Assembly (NCBI GenBank): GCA_964016885.1
Contig: OZ024742.1
Location: 4,183,275-4,247,274 of the forward strand
Reading direction: 5' to 3'
Length of the DNA: 64,000 nt
DNA from: Eledone cirrhosa
Taxonomy: Eukaryota; Mollusca; Cephalopoda; Octopoda; Eledonidae
Made by a program: the position numbers and the translations under genes. This document shows, in pieces, positions 1 through 10,887 of this stretch; positions within the stretch are counted from its first letter, which is position 1; each line of letters opens with the position of its first letter. The notes beneath the pieces are model-generated. The model was not told where the DNA came from. It ran no database searches and saw nothing but the letters and a program-made list of their open reading frames with translations.

Positions 1-3000
1 ATTGGTGGTGTTGGAGGTGTAGTTTTTGGTGGTGTTGGTGGTGTAGTTGTTGGAGGTGTAGTTGTTGGTGGTGTTGTTGGTGGCGTAGTTGTCGGTGGTG
101 GTGTTATTGGTGGTGGTGTTGGTGTAGTTGTTGGTGGGGTAGGTTGTGTTATTGTTGGTGTAGGTGGTGTTGTTGTTGGTGGTGTTGGAGGTGTAGTTGT
201 TGTTGGTGTTGGTGGTGTAGTTGTTGGTGGTGTTGGTGGTGTAGTTGTTGGTGATGTTGGTGGTGTTATTGGTTGTATTGGTGGTGTAGTTGTTGGTGGT
301 GTTGGTGGTGTAGTTATTGGAGGTGTAGTTGTTGGTGGTGTTGGTGGTGTAGTTGTTGGTGGTGTAGTTGTTGGTGGTGTTGGAGGTGTAGTTGTTGGTG
401 GTGTTGGTGGTGTAGTTGTTGGTGGTGTTGGAGGTGTAGTTGTTGGTGGTGTTGGAGGTGTAGTTGTTAGTGGTGTTGGTGGTGTAGTTGTTGGTGGTGT
501 TGGAGATGTAGATGTTGCTGGTGTTGCAGGTGTAGATGTTGGTGGTGTTGGAGGTGTAGTTGTTGGTGGTGTTGGAGGATTAGTTGTTGGTGGTGTTGGT
601 GGTGTAGATGTTGGTGGTGTTGGTGGTGTAGATGTTGGTGGTGGTGTAGTTGTTAGTGTTGTTGGTGGTGTTGGAGGTGTAGTTGTTGGTGGTGTTGGTG
701 GTGTAGTTGTTAGTGTTGTTGGTGGTGTAGTTTTTGGTGGTGTTGGTGGTGTAGTTGTTGGTGGTGTTGGTGGTGTAGTTGTTGGTGGTGTTGGTGGTGT
801 AGTTGTTGGTGGTGTTGGTGGTGTAGTTGTTGGTGGGGTTGGTGGTGTAGTTTTGGTGGTGTTTGTGGTGTAGTTGTTGGTGGTGTTGGTGGTGTAGTTG
901 TTAGTGTTGTTGGTGGTGTAGTTGTTGGTGGTGTTGGTGGTGTAGTTGTTGGTGGGGTTGGTGGTGTTGTTTTGGTGGTGTTTGTGGTGTAGTTGTTGGT
1001 GGTGTTGGTGGTGTAGTTGTTAGTGTTGTTGGTGGTGTAGTTGTTGGTGGTGTTGGTGGTGTAGTTGTTGGTGGGGTTGGTGGTGTTGTTTTGGTGGTGT
1101 TTGTGGTGTAGTTGTTGGTGGTGTTGGTGGTGTAGTTGTTGGTGGTGTTGGTGGTGTAGTTATTGGTGTTGTTGGAGGTGTAGTTTTTGGTGGTGTTGGT
1201 GGTGTAGTTGTTGGTGGGGTTGGTGGTGTAGTTTTGGTGGTGTTTGTGGTGTAGTTGTTGGTGGTGTTGGTGGTGTAGTTGTTGGTTGTGTTGGTGTTGT
1301 AGTTGTTGGTGGTGTTGGTGCTGTAGTTATTGGTGGTGTTGGAGGTGTAGTTGTTGGTGGTGTTGGTGGTGTAGTTGTTGGTCGTGTTGGAGGTGTAGTT
1401 GTTGGTGGTGTTGGTGGTGTAGTTGTTGGTGGTGTTGGAGGTGTAGTTGTTGGTGGTGTAGTTGTTGGTGGTGTTGGTGGTGTAGTTGTTGGTGGGGTTG
1501 GTGGTGTAGTTTTGGTGGTGTTTGTGGTGTAGTTGTTGGTGGTATTGGTGGTGTAGTTGTTGGCGGGGTTGGTGGTGTAGTTTTGGTGGTGTTTGTGGTG
1601 TAGTTGTTGGTGGTGTTGGTGGTGTAGGTGTTAGTGTTGTTGGTGGTGTAGTTGTTGGTGGTGTTGGTGGTGTAGTTGTTGGTGGTGTTGGTGTTGTAGT
1701 TGTTGGTGGGGTTGGTGGTGTAGTTTTGGTGGTGTTTGTTGTGTAGTTGTTGGTGGTGTTGGTGGTGTAGTTGTTGGTGGTGTTGGTGGTGTAGTTGTTG
1801 GTGGTGTTGGTGCTGTAGTTATTGGTGTTGTTGGAGGTGTAGTTTTTGGTGGTGTTGGTGGTGTAGTAGTTGGTGGGGTTGGTGGTGTAGTTTTGGTGGT
1901 GTTTGTGGTGTAGTTGTTGGTGGTGTTGGTGGTGTAGTTGTTGGTGGTGTTGGTGTTGTAGTTGTTGGTGGTGTTGGTGCTGTAGTTATTGGTGGTGTTG
2001 GAGGTGTAGTTGTTGGTGGTGTTGGTGGTGTTGTTGTTGGTCGTGTTGGAGGTGTAGTTGTTGGTGGTGTTGGTGGTGTAGTTGTTGGTGGTGTTGGAGG
2101 TGTAGTTGTTGGTGGTGTTGGTGGTGTAGTTGTTGGTGGTGTTGGTGGTGTAGTTGTTGGTGGGGTTGGTGGTGTAGTTTTGGTGGTGTTTGTGGTGTAG
2201 TTGTTGGTGGTGTTGGTGGTCTAGTTGTTGGTGGTGTTGGTGGTGTAGTTGTTGGTGGTGTTGGTGCTGTAGTTATTGGTGTTGTTGGAGGTGTAGTTTT
2301 TGGTGGTGTTTGTGGTGTAGTTGTTGGTGGTGTTGGTGGTGTAGTTGTTGGTGGTGTTGGTGGTGTAGTTATTGGTGTTGTTGGAGGTGTAGTTTTTGGT
2401 GGTGTTGGTGGTGTAGTTGTTGGTGGGGTTGGTGGTGTAGTTTTGGTGGTGTTTGTGGTGTAGTTGTTGGTGGTGTTGGTGGTGTAGTTGTTGGTTGTGT
2501 TGGTGTTGTAGTTGTTGGTGGTGTTGGTGCTGTAGTTATTGGTGGTGTTGGAGGTGTAGTTGTTGGTGGTGTTGGTGGTGTAGTTGTTGGTCGTGTTGGA
2601 GGTGTAGTTGTTGGTGGTGTTGGTGGTGTAGTTGTTGGTGGTGTTGGAGGTGTAGTTGTTGGTGGTGTAGTTGTTGGTGGTGTTGGTGGTGTAGTTGTTG
2701 GTGGGGTTGGTGGTGTAGTTTTGGTGGTGTTTGTGGTGTAGTTGTTGGTGGTATTGGTGGTGTAGTTGTTGGCGGGGTTGGTGGTGTAGTTTTGGTGGTG
2801 TTTGTGGTGTAGTTGTTGGTGGTGTTGGTGGTGTAGGTGTTAGTGTTGTTGGTGGTGTAGTTGTTGGTGGTGTTGGTGGTGTAGTTGTTGGTGGTGTTGG
2901 TGTTGTAGTTGTTGGTGGGGTTGGTGGTGTAGTTTTGGTGGTGTTTGTTGTGTAGTTGTTGGTGGTGTTGGTGGTGTAGTTGTTGGTGGTGTTGGTGGTG

Positions 3001-3870
3001 TAGTTGTTGGTGGTGTTGGTGCTGTAGTTATTGGTGTTGTTGGAGGTGTAGTTTTTGGTGGTGTTGGTGGTGTAGTAGTTGGTGGGGTTGGTGGTGTAGT
3101 TTTGGTGGTGTTTGTGGTGTAGTTGTTGGTGGTGTTGGTGGTGTAGTTGTTGGTGGTGTTGGTGTTGTAGTTGTTGGTGGTGTTGGTGCTGTAGTTATTG
3201 GTGGTGTTGGAGGTGTAGTTGTTGGTGGTGTTGGTGGTGTTGTTGTTGGTCGTGTTGGAGGTGTAGTTGTTGGTGGTGTTGGTGGTGTAGTTGTTGGTGG
3301 TGTTGGAGGTGTAGTTGTTGGTGGTGTTGGTGGTGTAGTTGTTGGTGGTGTTGGTGGTGTAGTTGTTGGTGGGGTTGGTGGTGTAGTTTTGGTGGTGTTT
3401 GTGGTGTAGTTGTTGGTGGTGTTGGTGGTCTAGTTGTTGGTGGTGTTGGTGGTGTAGTTGTTGGTGGTGTTGGTGCTGTAGTTATTGGTGTTGTTGGAGG
3501 TGTAGTTTTTGGTGGTGTTGGTGGTGTAGTTGTTGGTGGGGTTGGTGGTGTAGTTTTGGTGGTGTTTGTGGTGTAGTTGTTGGTGGTGTTGGTGGTGTAG
3601 TTGTTGGTCGTGTTGGGGGTGTAGTTGTTGGTGGTGTTGGTGGTGTAGTTTTGGTGGTGTTGGTGGTGTAGTTGTTGGTTATGTTGGTGGTGCAGTTGTT
3701 GGTTGTGTTGTGTAGTTGTTGGTGGTGTAGTTGTTGGTGGTGTTGGTGGTGTAGTTTTTGGTGGTGTTGGTGGTGTAGTTTTTGGTGGTGTTGGAGGTGT
3801 AGTTGTTGGTGGTGTTGGAGTTGTAGTTGTTGGGGATGTTGGAGGTGTAGTTGTTGTTGGTGATGGTGGA
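1..3870. repeat. GT-rich minisatellite, 21-bp unit
   Basis: The stretch is built almost entirely of a 21-bp unit made of GGTGTTGGTGGT followed by GTAGTTGTT, with single-base variants (GGAGGTGTA, GTAGTTATT, GTAGTTTTT) and occasional short units. The + strand is nearly free of C. Because 21 is a multiple of three, long open frames arise on both strands (Trp/Cys-rich or Gly/Val-rich on +, Thr/Pro-rich or His/Gln-rich on -), but they slip between frames and begin at non-ATG codons, so I do not call a gene. The array starts before base 1. Confidence 0.95.
1093..3510. repeat. 1,209-bp tandem duplication inside the minisatellite
   Basis: Bases 1093-2301 recur at 2302-3510, head to tail, with an offset of exactly 1,209 bp. 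Five open frames in the first copy reappear at +1,209 in the second; three of them (from 1244, 1522 and 1736) encode the same protein in both copies. Variant units serve as landmarks, such as the GGCGGGG unit near 1563 and 2772. Near identity over more than 1 kb of hypervariable sequence implies a recent unequal exchange, or possibly an assembly artefact. Confidence 0.9.
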
Positions 3871-6432
3871 GGGGTTGACATTGATGGTCACGGTATTGTT
3901 GGTGGTGTTATTGTTGTTGTTGGTTGTGGTCTTAATGTTTATATCGTTGGTGATGATATTGTTGTTGTTGATGGTGTTGTTGTTGTTGATGTTGTTATTG
4001 TTGTTGATGCTGTTGTTGGAGATGGTGTTGTTGTTGGTGATGGTGTTGTTGTTGTTGATGTTGTTATTGTTGTTGATGCTGTTGTTGGAGATGGTGTTGT
4101 TGTTGGTGATGGTGTTGTTGTTGGTGATGGTGTTGTTGGTGATGGTGTTGTTGTTGGAGATGGTGTTGTTGTTGTTGGCGATAGTGTTGTTGGAGATGGT
4201 GTTGTTGTTGGAGATGGTATTGTTGTTGGCGATGGTGTTGTTGGAGATGGTATTGTTGTTGGCGATGGTGTTGTTGTTGTTGGTGATGGTGTTGTTGTTG
4301 TTGTTGGCAATGATGTTGTTGGAGATGGTGTTGTTGTTGTTGTTGGTGTTGTTGTTGTTGTTGGAGATGGTATTGTTGGAGATGGTATTGTTGTTAGTGA
4401 TGGTGTTGTTGTTGTTGGTGATGGTGTTGTTGTTGTCGGTGATGGTGTTGTTGTTGTTGGTGATGGTGTTGTTGTTGTCGGTGATGGTGTTGTTGTTGTT
4501 GGTGATGGTGTTGTTGGAGATGGTATTGTTGTTGGTGATGGTGTTGTGTTGTTGGTGTTGTTGTTGTTGTTGTTGTTGGCGATGGTATTGTTGTTGGTGA
4601 TGGTGTTGTTGTCGTTGGTGATGGTGTTGTTGGAGATGGTATTGTTGTTGGTGATGGTGTTGTGTTGTTGGTGTTGTTGTTGTTGTTGTTGTTGGCGATG
4701 GTATTGTTGGCGATGGTGTTGTTGGAGATGGTATTGTCGTTGATGATGGTGTTGTGTTGTTGGTGTTGTTGTTGTTGTTGTTGTTGGCGATGGTATTGTT
4801 GGCGATGGTGTTGTTGGAGATGGTATTGTCGTTGGTGATGGTGTTGTTGTTGGTGATGGTGTTGTTGTTGGTGATGGTGTTGTTGTTGGTGATGGTGTTG
4901 TTGTCGTTGGTGATGGTGTTGTTGTTGGTGATGGTGTTGTTGTCGTTGGTGATGGTGTTGTTGGAGATGGTATTGTTGTTGGTGATGGTGTTGTTGTTGG
5001 TGATGGTGTTGTTGTTGGTGATGGTGTTGTTGTTGGTGATGGTGTTGTTGTCGTTGGTGATGGTGTTGTTGGAGATGGTATTGTTGTTGGAGATGGTATT
5101 GTTGTTGTTGTTGGCGATGGTATTGTTGTTGGTGATTGTGTTGTTGGAGATGGTGTTGTTGGTGATGGTGTTGTTGTTGGTGAAGATGTTGTTGTTGGTG
5201 ATGGTGTTGTTGTTGGTGAAGATGTTGTTGTTGGTGATGGTGTTGTTGTTGGTGATGGTGTTGTTGTTGGTGATGGTGTTGTTGTTGGTGATGGTGTTGT
5301 TGTTGGTGATGGTGTTGTTGTTGTTGGTGATGGTGTTGTTGTTGGTGATGGTGTTGTTGTTGGTGATGGTGTTGTTGTTGGTGATGGTGTTGTTGTCGTT
5401 GGTGATGGTGTTGTTGTTGGTGATGGTGTTGTTGTCGTTGGTGATGGTGTTGTTGGAGATGGTATTGTTGTTGGTGATGGTGTTGTTGTTGGTGATGGTG
5501 TTGTTGTTGGTGATGGTGTTGTTGTTGGTGATGGTGTTGTTGTCGTCGGTGATGGTGTTGTTGGAGATGGTATTGTTGTTGGTGATGGTGTTGTTGTTGT
5601 TGGAGATGGTATTGTTGGAGATGGTATTGTTGTTGGTGATGGTGTTGTTGTTGGTGATGGTGTTGTTGTTGGTGATGGTGTTGTTGTCGTCGGTGATGGT
5701 GTTGTTGGAGATGGTATTGTTGTTGGTGATGGTGTTGTTGTTGTTGGAGATGGTATTGTTGGAGATGGTATTGTTGTTTGTGATGGTGTTGTTGTTGGTG
5801 ATGGTGTTGTTGTTGGTGATGGTGTTGTTGTTGGTGATGGTGTTGTTGTCGTTGATGATGGTATTGTTGGAGATGGTATTGTTGTTGGTGATGGTGTTGT
5901 TGTTGGTGATGGTGTTGTTGTTGGTGATGGTGTTGTTGTTGTTGGAGATGGTATTGTTGTTGGTGATGGTGTTGTTGTTGGAGATGGTATTGTTGTTGGT
6001 GATGGTGTTGTTGTTGGTGATGGTGTTGTTGTTGGTGATGGTGTTGTTGTTGGTGATGGTGTTGTTGTTGGTGATGGTGTTGTTGTTGGTGATGGTGATG
6101 GTATTGTTGTTGGAGATGGTATTGTTGTTGGTGATGGTGTTGTGTTGTTGGTGATGGTGTTGTTAGAGATGGTATTGTTGGTGGTGATGGTATTGTTGGA
6201 GATGGTATTGTTGTTGTTGATGGTGCTGTTGTTGGTGATGGTGTTGTTGTTGTCGGTGATGGTGTTGTTGTTGTTGGTGATGGTGTTGTTGGAGATGGTA
6301 TTGTTGGTGGTGATGGTGTTGTTGGTGATGGTGCTGTTGTTGGTGATTGTATTGTTGTTGTTGATGGTGTTACTGAAGATGGTATTGTTGTTGGTGATGG
6401 TGTTGTTGCTGATGTTGTTGGTGGTGTTGACG
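3871..6432. repeat. GT-rich minisatellite, 18-bp unit
   Basis: After a mixed junction at 3860-3960 the unit changes to GGTGATGGTGTTGTTGTT (18 bp), with 15- and 21-bp length variants and GGAGATGGTATTGTT variants. Higher-order structure is visible: a GTCGTCGG-marked block recurs at 5542 and 5686 (144 bp, eight units), and a block with GTTGTGTTGTTGG recurs near 4543, 4658 and 4750. Those GTTGTG units shift the reading phase, which argues against coding. The minus strand reads Ser-Pro-Thr in one frame, His-Gln in the second and Thr-Ile-Asn in the third, all open. Confidence 0.93.
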
Positions 6433-6812
6433 TTTATTAAGAGTGTTAATATTATATCTCACACGACGTTCTAGATTCATAAGAGCTTATCTTCTGATTT
6501 AGAACAAAAATTAAATTTACTACGTTAGAAAAGCAAAAAATAACAAGAAAGAAAAGGCGATAGTTTGTAGTTAAAGGGAAGTGGCAAAATGACGGAGAAG
6601 GAACAACTTCAAGTAAACTCACGTGATGCATGGTTATATCAAGGAACAAATAAATGGAAAAATATAGAAAAGGAACTAAAAGAATGTTTTGTTTTGTCAT
6701 AATATAATGGAACTAAGATGAGAAGAGGTTTTGAAATTTTTAATTAAGGTTAGATTAATTTCAATTAAGGTAAGATTTATGTAATACTTTAATTAATTAT
6801 AAAAGAGTAGAG

Positions 6813-6814
<2 letters not shown>
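6433..6814. other. AT-rich non-repetitive spacer, no gene seen
   Basis: An AT-rich stretch between the minisatellite and a (TA)n tract. One 82-codon open frame on the minus strand (6452-6700) is hydrophobic and Phe/Leu/Ile-rich with no motif I recognise; in DNA of this composition it is best treated as chance. Confidence 0.6.
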
Positions 6815-6874
<60 letters not shown>

Positions 6875-7300
6875 ATGTATATATATATATGTAAAATTAT
6901 AGATGTGTGTGTGCGCGTATCTATGTGTGTGTATCTGTATGTGTGTATGTATGTGTGTATGCATGTGTGTGTATCTCTGTATGTATGCATGTGCATGTAC
7001 GTGTGTGTATGTACGTGTGTGTATGTATTTGTGTGTATGTACGTATTTGTATGTACGTGTGTGTATGTATGTCTGAATATGTGTGTGAGTGAGTGTGTGT
7101 GTGTATATATATATATATTTGAGTATGTGTGTGTGTGTACGTGTGTCTATATATGTGTGTGAGTGAATGTGTGTGTCTATGTATGCGAGTGAGTGTGTGT
7201 GTGTCTATGTATGTGTATGTGTGTGTGTATACATATATTTGAGTATGTGTGTGAATGCATTTGTCTATATGTATGTCAGTAAATGTGTGTGTGTTTGTAT
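6815..7300. repeat. (TA)n then TG/TATG-rich microsatellite tract
   Basis: Pure TA from 6815 to about 6870, then about 400 bp of TGTGTGTATGTA-type sequence on the + strand. Open frames here read Tyr-Ile or Cys-Val and are composition artefacts. Confidence 0.95.
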
Positions 7301-7654
7301 TCATAAAATACATTTTAGACTGAAGTTCTGTTATAGCTGAATTAGCTTTTATCATTAATCCTGATTCTAAATTAATTATGTTTTACTTATTTTTAGTTTA
7401 ATATTAAAAGATAACTTGTATGTGTGTTAGAAAATGTTTCGAAAATCAATAATACATTGTGTTACATAAAAGATGGACATCAATAGAAAAATATTTAAAA
7501 ATAAATAAGAGATTGCTTTGCTTTCTAAAAATGTTGAATACATTTTGATACATATTTGCATTTGTTTTTGTTTGTTGTTATCTTTTTGCCCTTATCCTTG
7601 TACTATGTGTTTGAATATCATTTTCTTTCATTACTATTGTGAAATTAGTAAAAC
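7301..7654. other. AT-rich spacer, nothing recognised
   Basis: AT-rich sequence without long open frames, without internal repeats that I can see, and without similarity to the elements further right. Confidence 0.5.
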
Positions 7655-7985
7655 TAACTGTCAAGCCTGTCCTGAGAGGAGTAACCACCAATAAGACTGC
7701 GGTCAAGTTAAGCCCGTCCTCAGAGAGTGACCACCAATAAGGCTGCTGTCAAGTTAAGACCGTCCTGAGAGGAGTGACCACCAATAAGATTGCTGTCAAG
7801 TTAAGCCCGTCTAGAGAAGAGTGACCACCAATAAGACTGCTGTCACGTTAAGCCGGTCCTCAGAGGAGTAACCACCAATAAGATTGCTGTCAAGTTAAGC
7901 CCGTCCTGAGAAGAGTGACCACCAATAAGACTGCTGTCAAGTTAAGCCCGTCCTCAGAGGAGTGACCACCAATAAGACTGTCGGA
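7655..7985. repeat. 47-bp minisatellite, about seven copies
   Basis: Seven tandem units each containing GTCAAGTTAAGCCCGTCC, then GAGTGACCACCAATAAGA. Unit starts at about 7702, 7748, 7795, 7842, 7889 and 7936 give spacings of 46-47 bp; the first unit (about 7660) and the last are partial. Units alternate between CCTGAGAG and CCTCAGAG variants, hinting at a two-unit order. GC content is higher than in the AT-rich flanks. Confidence 0.93.
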
Positions 7986-8245
7986 GACAGAAGTCGTTTA
8001 CTGTGCACAAAAGGTGTATTAAATAGCATAACCATAGATGAGGCGGGGTGAGATCACAGTCTCGTGACTGCGTGTTATGTCAGATATGCAGGTGTCTGGG
8101 ATGTTCTATTATGTAGTATGAATGGATGTGTTGGGGAGGAAGGTGGCATTCATGTAGGTATGTAATAAATATGACAATTGAATGAGGGGGGGGGGGATTA
8201 GATGTTTAGTCCTGAGCAAAATATGTGTCTAGAAGATTTTTCAAA
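7986..8245. other. Flank with a G-tract, no gene seen
   Basis: Moderately GC-rich sequence continuing from the 47-bp repeat, with a G-tract near 8186-8196. It may belong to the same repetitive unit as the minisatellite and the tail at 8246-8460, but that is inference. Confidence 0.45.
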
Positions 8246-8460
8246 TTAAGCACATGACAAGTGGTTTATCTTTCTTGGTTGTCCATCGTAAACGATGATG
8301 ACATCTTCTTTATTGTTGTTCCCGTCTGCCGTGAGCACGAAGGTGGATGTGGAGGCTGATCCTTGACTTGCAGGTCCGGGGACAGTGGGGGAAGGAGAAG
8401 AGACCGGAGTCCCTTGGGACAGATGCTGATGCCTTTCTCCTCCTTTCACGGGCCTCAGTT
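8246..8460 (-). other. Foreign tail fused in frame to endonuclease copy 1
   Basis: Read on the minus strand, the endonuclease frame of copy 1 continues in frame into about 70 residues that are Pro/Ser-rich (a PVSSPSPTVPGP segment), then STFVLTADG, then a charged NNNKEDVIIVYDGQ segment, and stops at 8246. Copy 2 at the same alignment point ends with a short basic tail instead (RKTFKYYKSN). The segment is distinctly more GC-rich than the element. I do not recognise it. It may be a captured exon fragment or part of another repeat; the in-frame fusion may be fortuitous. Confidence 0.55.
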
Positions 8461-9797
8461 TGTGATTACACGATATTATTAATTCCTGTCGCTTATTTAA
8501 TAGGATATCCTTAGATTTCATTATTTCAAAAAGTTCTTGGGAACATAATCTACATTCATAACTATTATTTTGATAAGGGGTGGCCCTTTTGAGCACACTC
8601 CAGCTCAGGTCATAATTTATATTCCTCTTTCTATAATTATTAATTATTTCAGCTAGAGATGTTGTATTAGCTAGTGCGGCATTTTTAAAGCTATGTTTGA
8701 GGGTATTAAATCTTACCTTAAATTTGTTAGAGGTAGCTCCTATATATGAATAAATTAAGTCTTTAGTGGTAACTTTACATTTATATACTATGTTATTAAC
8801 AAGGCAATTTCCTTTTAATGGGTAGTTTGCCTTGTTTCTACAGTTACAACTTTTCTTGAATCCTGTATCCGAGGAGATATTATGGTTAGTTTGATGTACT
8901 GGTGGTATACTCATGTTTTTTTTTACATTTATATGCATTGTAGGCACTTATATTTTGTTTTATGTTTTTGGTTGTTGAGTAGGAGAATTTAACCGTTGAT
9001 CTATTTAAAATTTGATGGTATTTGTGGTTTGGCGGGAAGTTCTTCTCTAGGATATTAAAGAATTTTTTAGGTATATTATCCTTAATTTGTAAATTAAATG
9101 GACCATTATACCAAGTAACTCGTCTATTACGGTTTCGATGTTGTTTATTGTTTTTATAGGATGTATCCTGATGTTTATTAAGAGAATTGTTGTTAATGAC
9201 TTCACCACACACATTTTTAGTTAGATTCATTGATTTAGGTGTTTTAGCTTGTTTATTAGGAGTTTTATTATTACCATTTATTAGAATTGTAGTATGAGTG
9301 GTTTTTTGATAGTTACTATATTGTATATTAGAAGAGTTAGAGAAATTTGGTTTTATGTTTGTATTTTGGGGTATAGTGTGAGTGGCATTTAGGTGTGTAT
9401 GTTTCATTTGGTGTTTGTTGGTAATATTAGGTTGTGTGTTTGTAGTGTTATTGGTACAAGGTATATATACTAATTTATTTTTGTGGCCACTTCTAGCTAG
9501 AGCTTCGTTATAAAAGGTCGCATTTTTATCAAATACATCCTGGTTAGACGAAAGGTTAGACATTCTAAGTGATATATTATATGCAAGGTTTTTAAGGATA
9601 GATTTAGGGTGATTAGATTGTGAGTGTATGTAGTGTACATTTTGGTTAGGTTTATGGTAAGGTTGGTAGATACCCGTAGATAAGTCTAATGTTTTATCAA
9701 GGAAATTAACTACTTTACTTGTGTTTTCAAATATAATATCTAGACAATAATAGTATTTAAGGAAAGTTCTAATAAGCTTTTTATTTTTTTCTATCTC
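8460..9797 (-). pseudogene. Penelope-like element copy 1: RT C-terminal part, linker and GIY-YIG-type endonuclease
   Basis: The minus strand encodes the end of a reverse transcriptase followed by an endonuclease. The first part (9797 down to about 8930) begins with an RT thumb-type segment containing NFLDKTLDL, then YQPYHKPNQN and SNHPKS, a block also present in copies 4 and 5, followed by a long Asn/Thr/Lys-rich linker. A frameshift at an A-run (T-run on +, about 8916-8923) moves the reading to the frame that holds CNCRNK, YPLKGNC, the YIGATS core, FKVRF and CRLC. The third Cys of the CxC...C...C cluster is Tyr here but Cys in copy 2. The 5' part (N-terminal domain, RT catalytic motifs) is missing, replaced at 9798 by a heptamer array. 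In this family the RT copies the element RNA and the endonuclease nicks target DNA; this copy is dead. Confidence 0.85.
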
Positions 9798-10887
9798 CAA
9801 GCACCAAGCACCAAACACCAAGCACCAAGCACCAAGCACCAAACACCAAGCACCAAACACCAAACACCAAACACCAAGCACCAAGCACCAAGCAACAAAC
9901 ACCAAACACCAAGCACCAAGCACCAAACACCAAACACCAAGCACCAAACACCAAGCACCAAGCACCAAACACCAAGCACCAAACACCAAGCACCAAGCAT
10001 CAAACACCAAGCACCAAGCACCAAGCACCAGACACCAAACACCAAGTACCAAACACCAAGCACCAAGCACCAAACACCAAACACCAAGCACCAAACACCA
10101 AGCACCAAGCACCAAACACCAAGCACCAAACACCAAGCACCAAGCACCAAGCACCAAACACCAAACACCAAGTACCAAACACCAAGCACCAAGCACCAAA
10201 CACCAAACACCAAGCACCAAGTACCAAACACCAAGCACCAAGCACCAAATACCAAACACCAAGCACCAAGCACCAAACACCAAGCACCAATCACCAAGCA
10301 CCAAGCACCAAACACCAAGCACCAAGCACCAAGCACCAAACACCAAGCACCAAACACCAAGCACCAAGCACCAAACACCAATCACCAAGCACCAAAAACC
10401 AAGCACCAAGCACCAAGCACCAAGCACCAAACACCAAGCACCAAACACCAAGCACCAAGCACCAAACACCAAGCACCAAACACCAAACACCAAGCACCAA
10501 GCACCAAGCACCAAACACCAAGCACCAAGCACCAAGCACGAAGCACGAAGCACCAAACACCAAGCACCAAGCACCAAGTACCAAACACCAAGCACCAAAC
10601 ACCAAGCACCAAGCACCAAATACCAAACACCAAGCACCAAACACCAAGCACCAAACACCAATCACCAAGCACCAAGCACCAAACACCAAGCACCAAGCAC
10701 CAAACACCAAGCACCAAGCACCAAACACCAAGCACCAAACACCAAGCACCAAGCACCAAGCACCAAGCACGAAGCACCAAACACCAAGCACCAAGCACCA
10801 AGTACCAAACACCAAGCACCAAACACCAAGCACCAAGCACCAAATACCAAACACCAAGCACCAAGCACCAAACACCAAACACCAAGC
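9798..10887. repeat. Heptamer minisatellite CCAARCA, about 155 units
   Basis: About 1,090 bp of the heptamers CCAAGCA and CCAAACA, with rare CCAAGTA, CCAATCA, CCAAATA and CGAAGCA variants. The order of the two main heptamers is irregular but contains larger repeats; a segment marked by AAGTACC recurs at 10578 and 10802 (224 bp, 32 units). Since 7 is not a multiple of three, all three minus frames encode the same LVLGAWC/LVFGVWC heptapeptide, which explains the long overlapping open frames. One of them runs on into copy 1 by chance. The array lies exactly between the truncated 5' ends of copies 1 and 2. Confidence 0.95.

Noticed and set aside
273..3409. Trp/Cys/Ser and Gly/Val-rich open frames in the 21-bp minisatellite
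   Set aside because: They start at non-ATG codons, follow repeat phase, slip between frames, and reflect near-absence of C on the + strand.
3703..6474. Val/Gly/Asp and Leu/Met/Val open frames up to 466 codons
   Set aside because: Translations of the 18-bp repeat; the protein changes character at each phase-shifting unit.
6452..6700. 82-codon hydrophobic minus-strand frame
   Set aside because: No recognisable motif; typical of AT-rich chance frames.
9798..10887. Interstitial telomere
   Set aside because: The heptamer is not TTAGGG and is hemmed in by element fragments on both sides.
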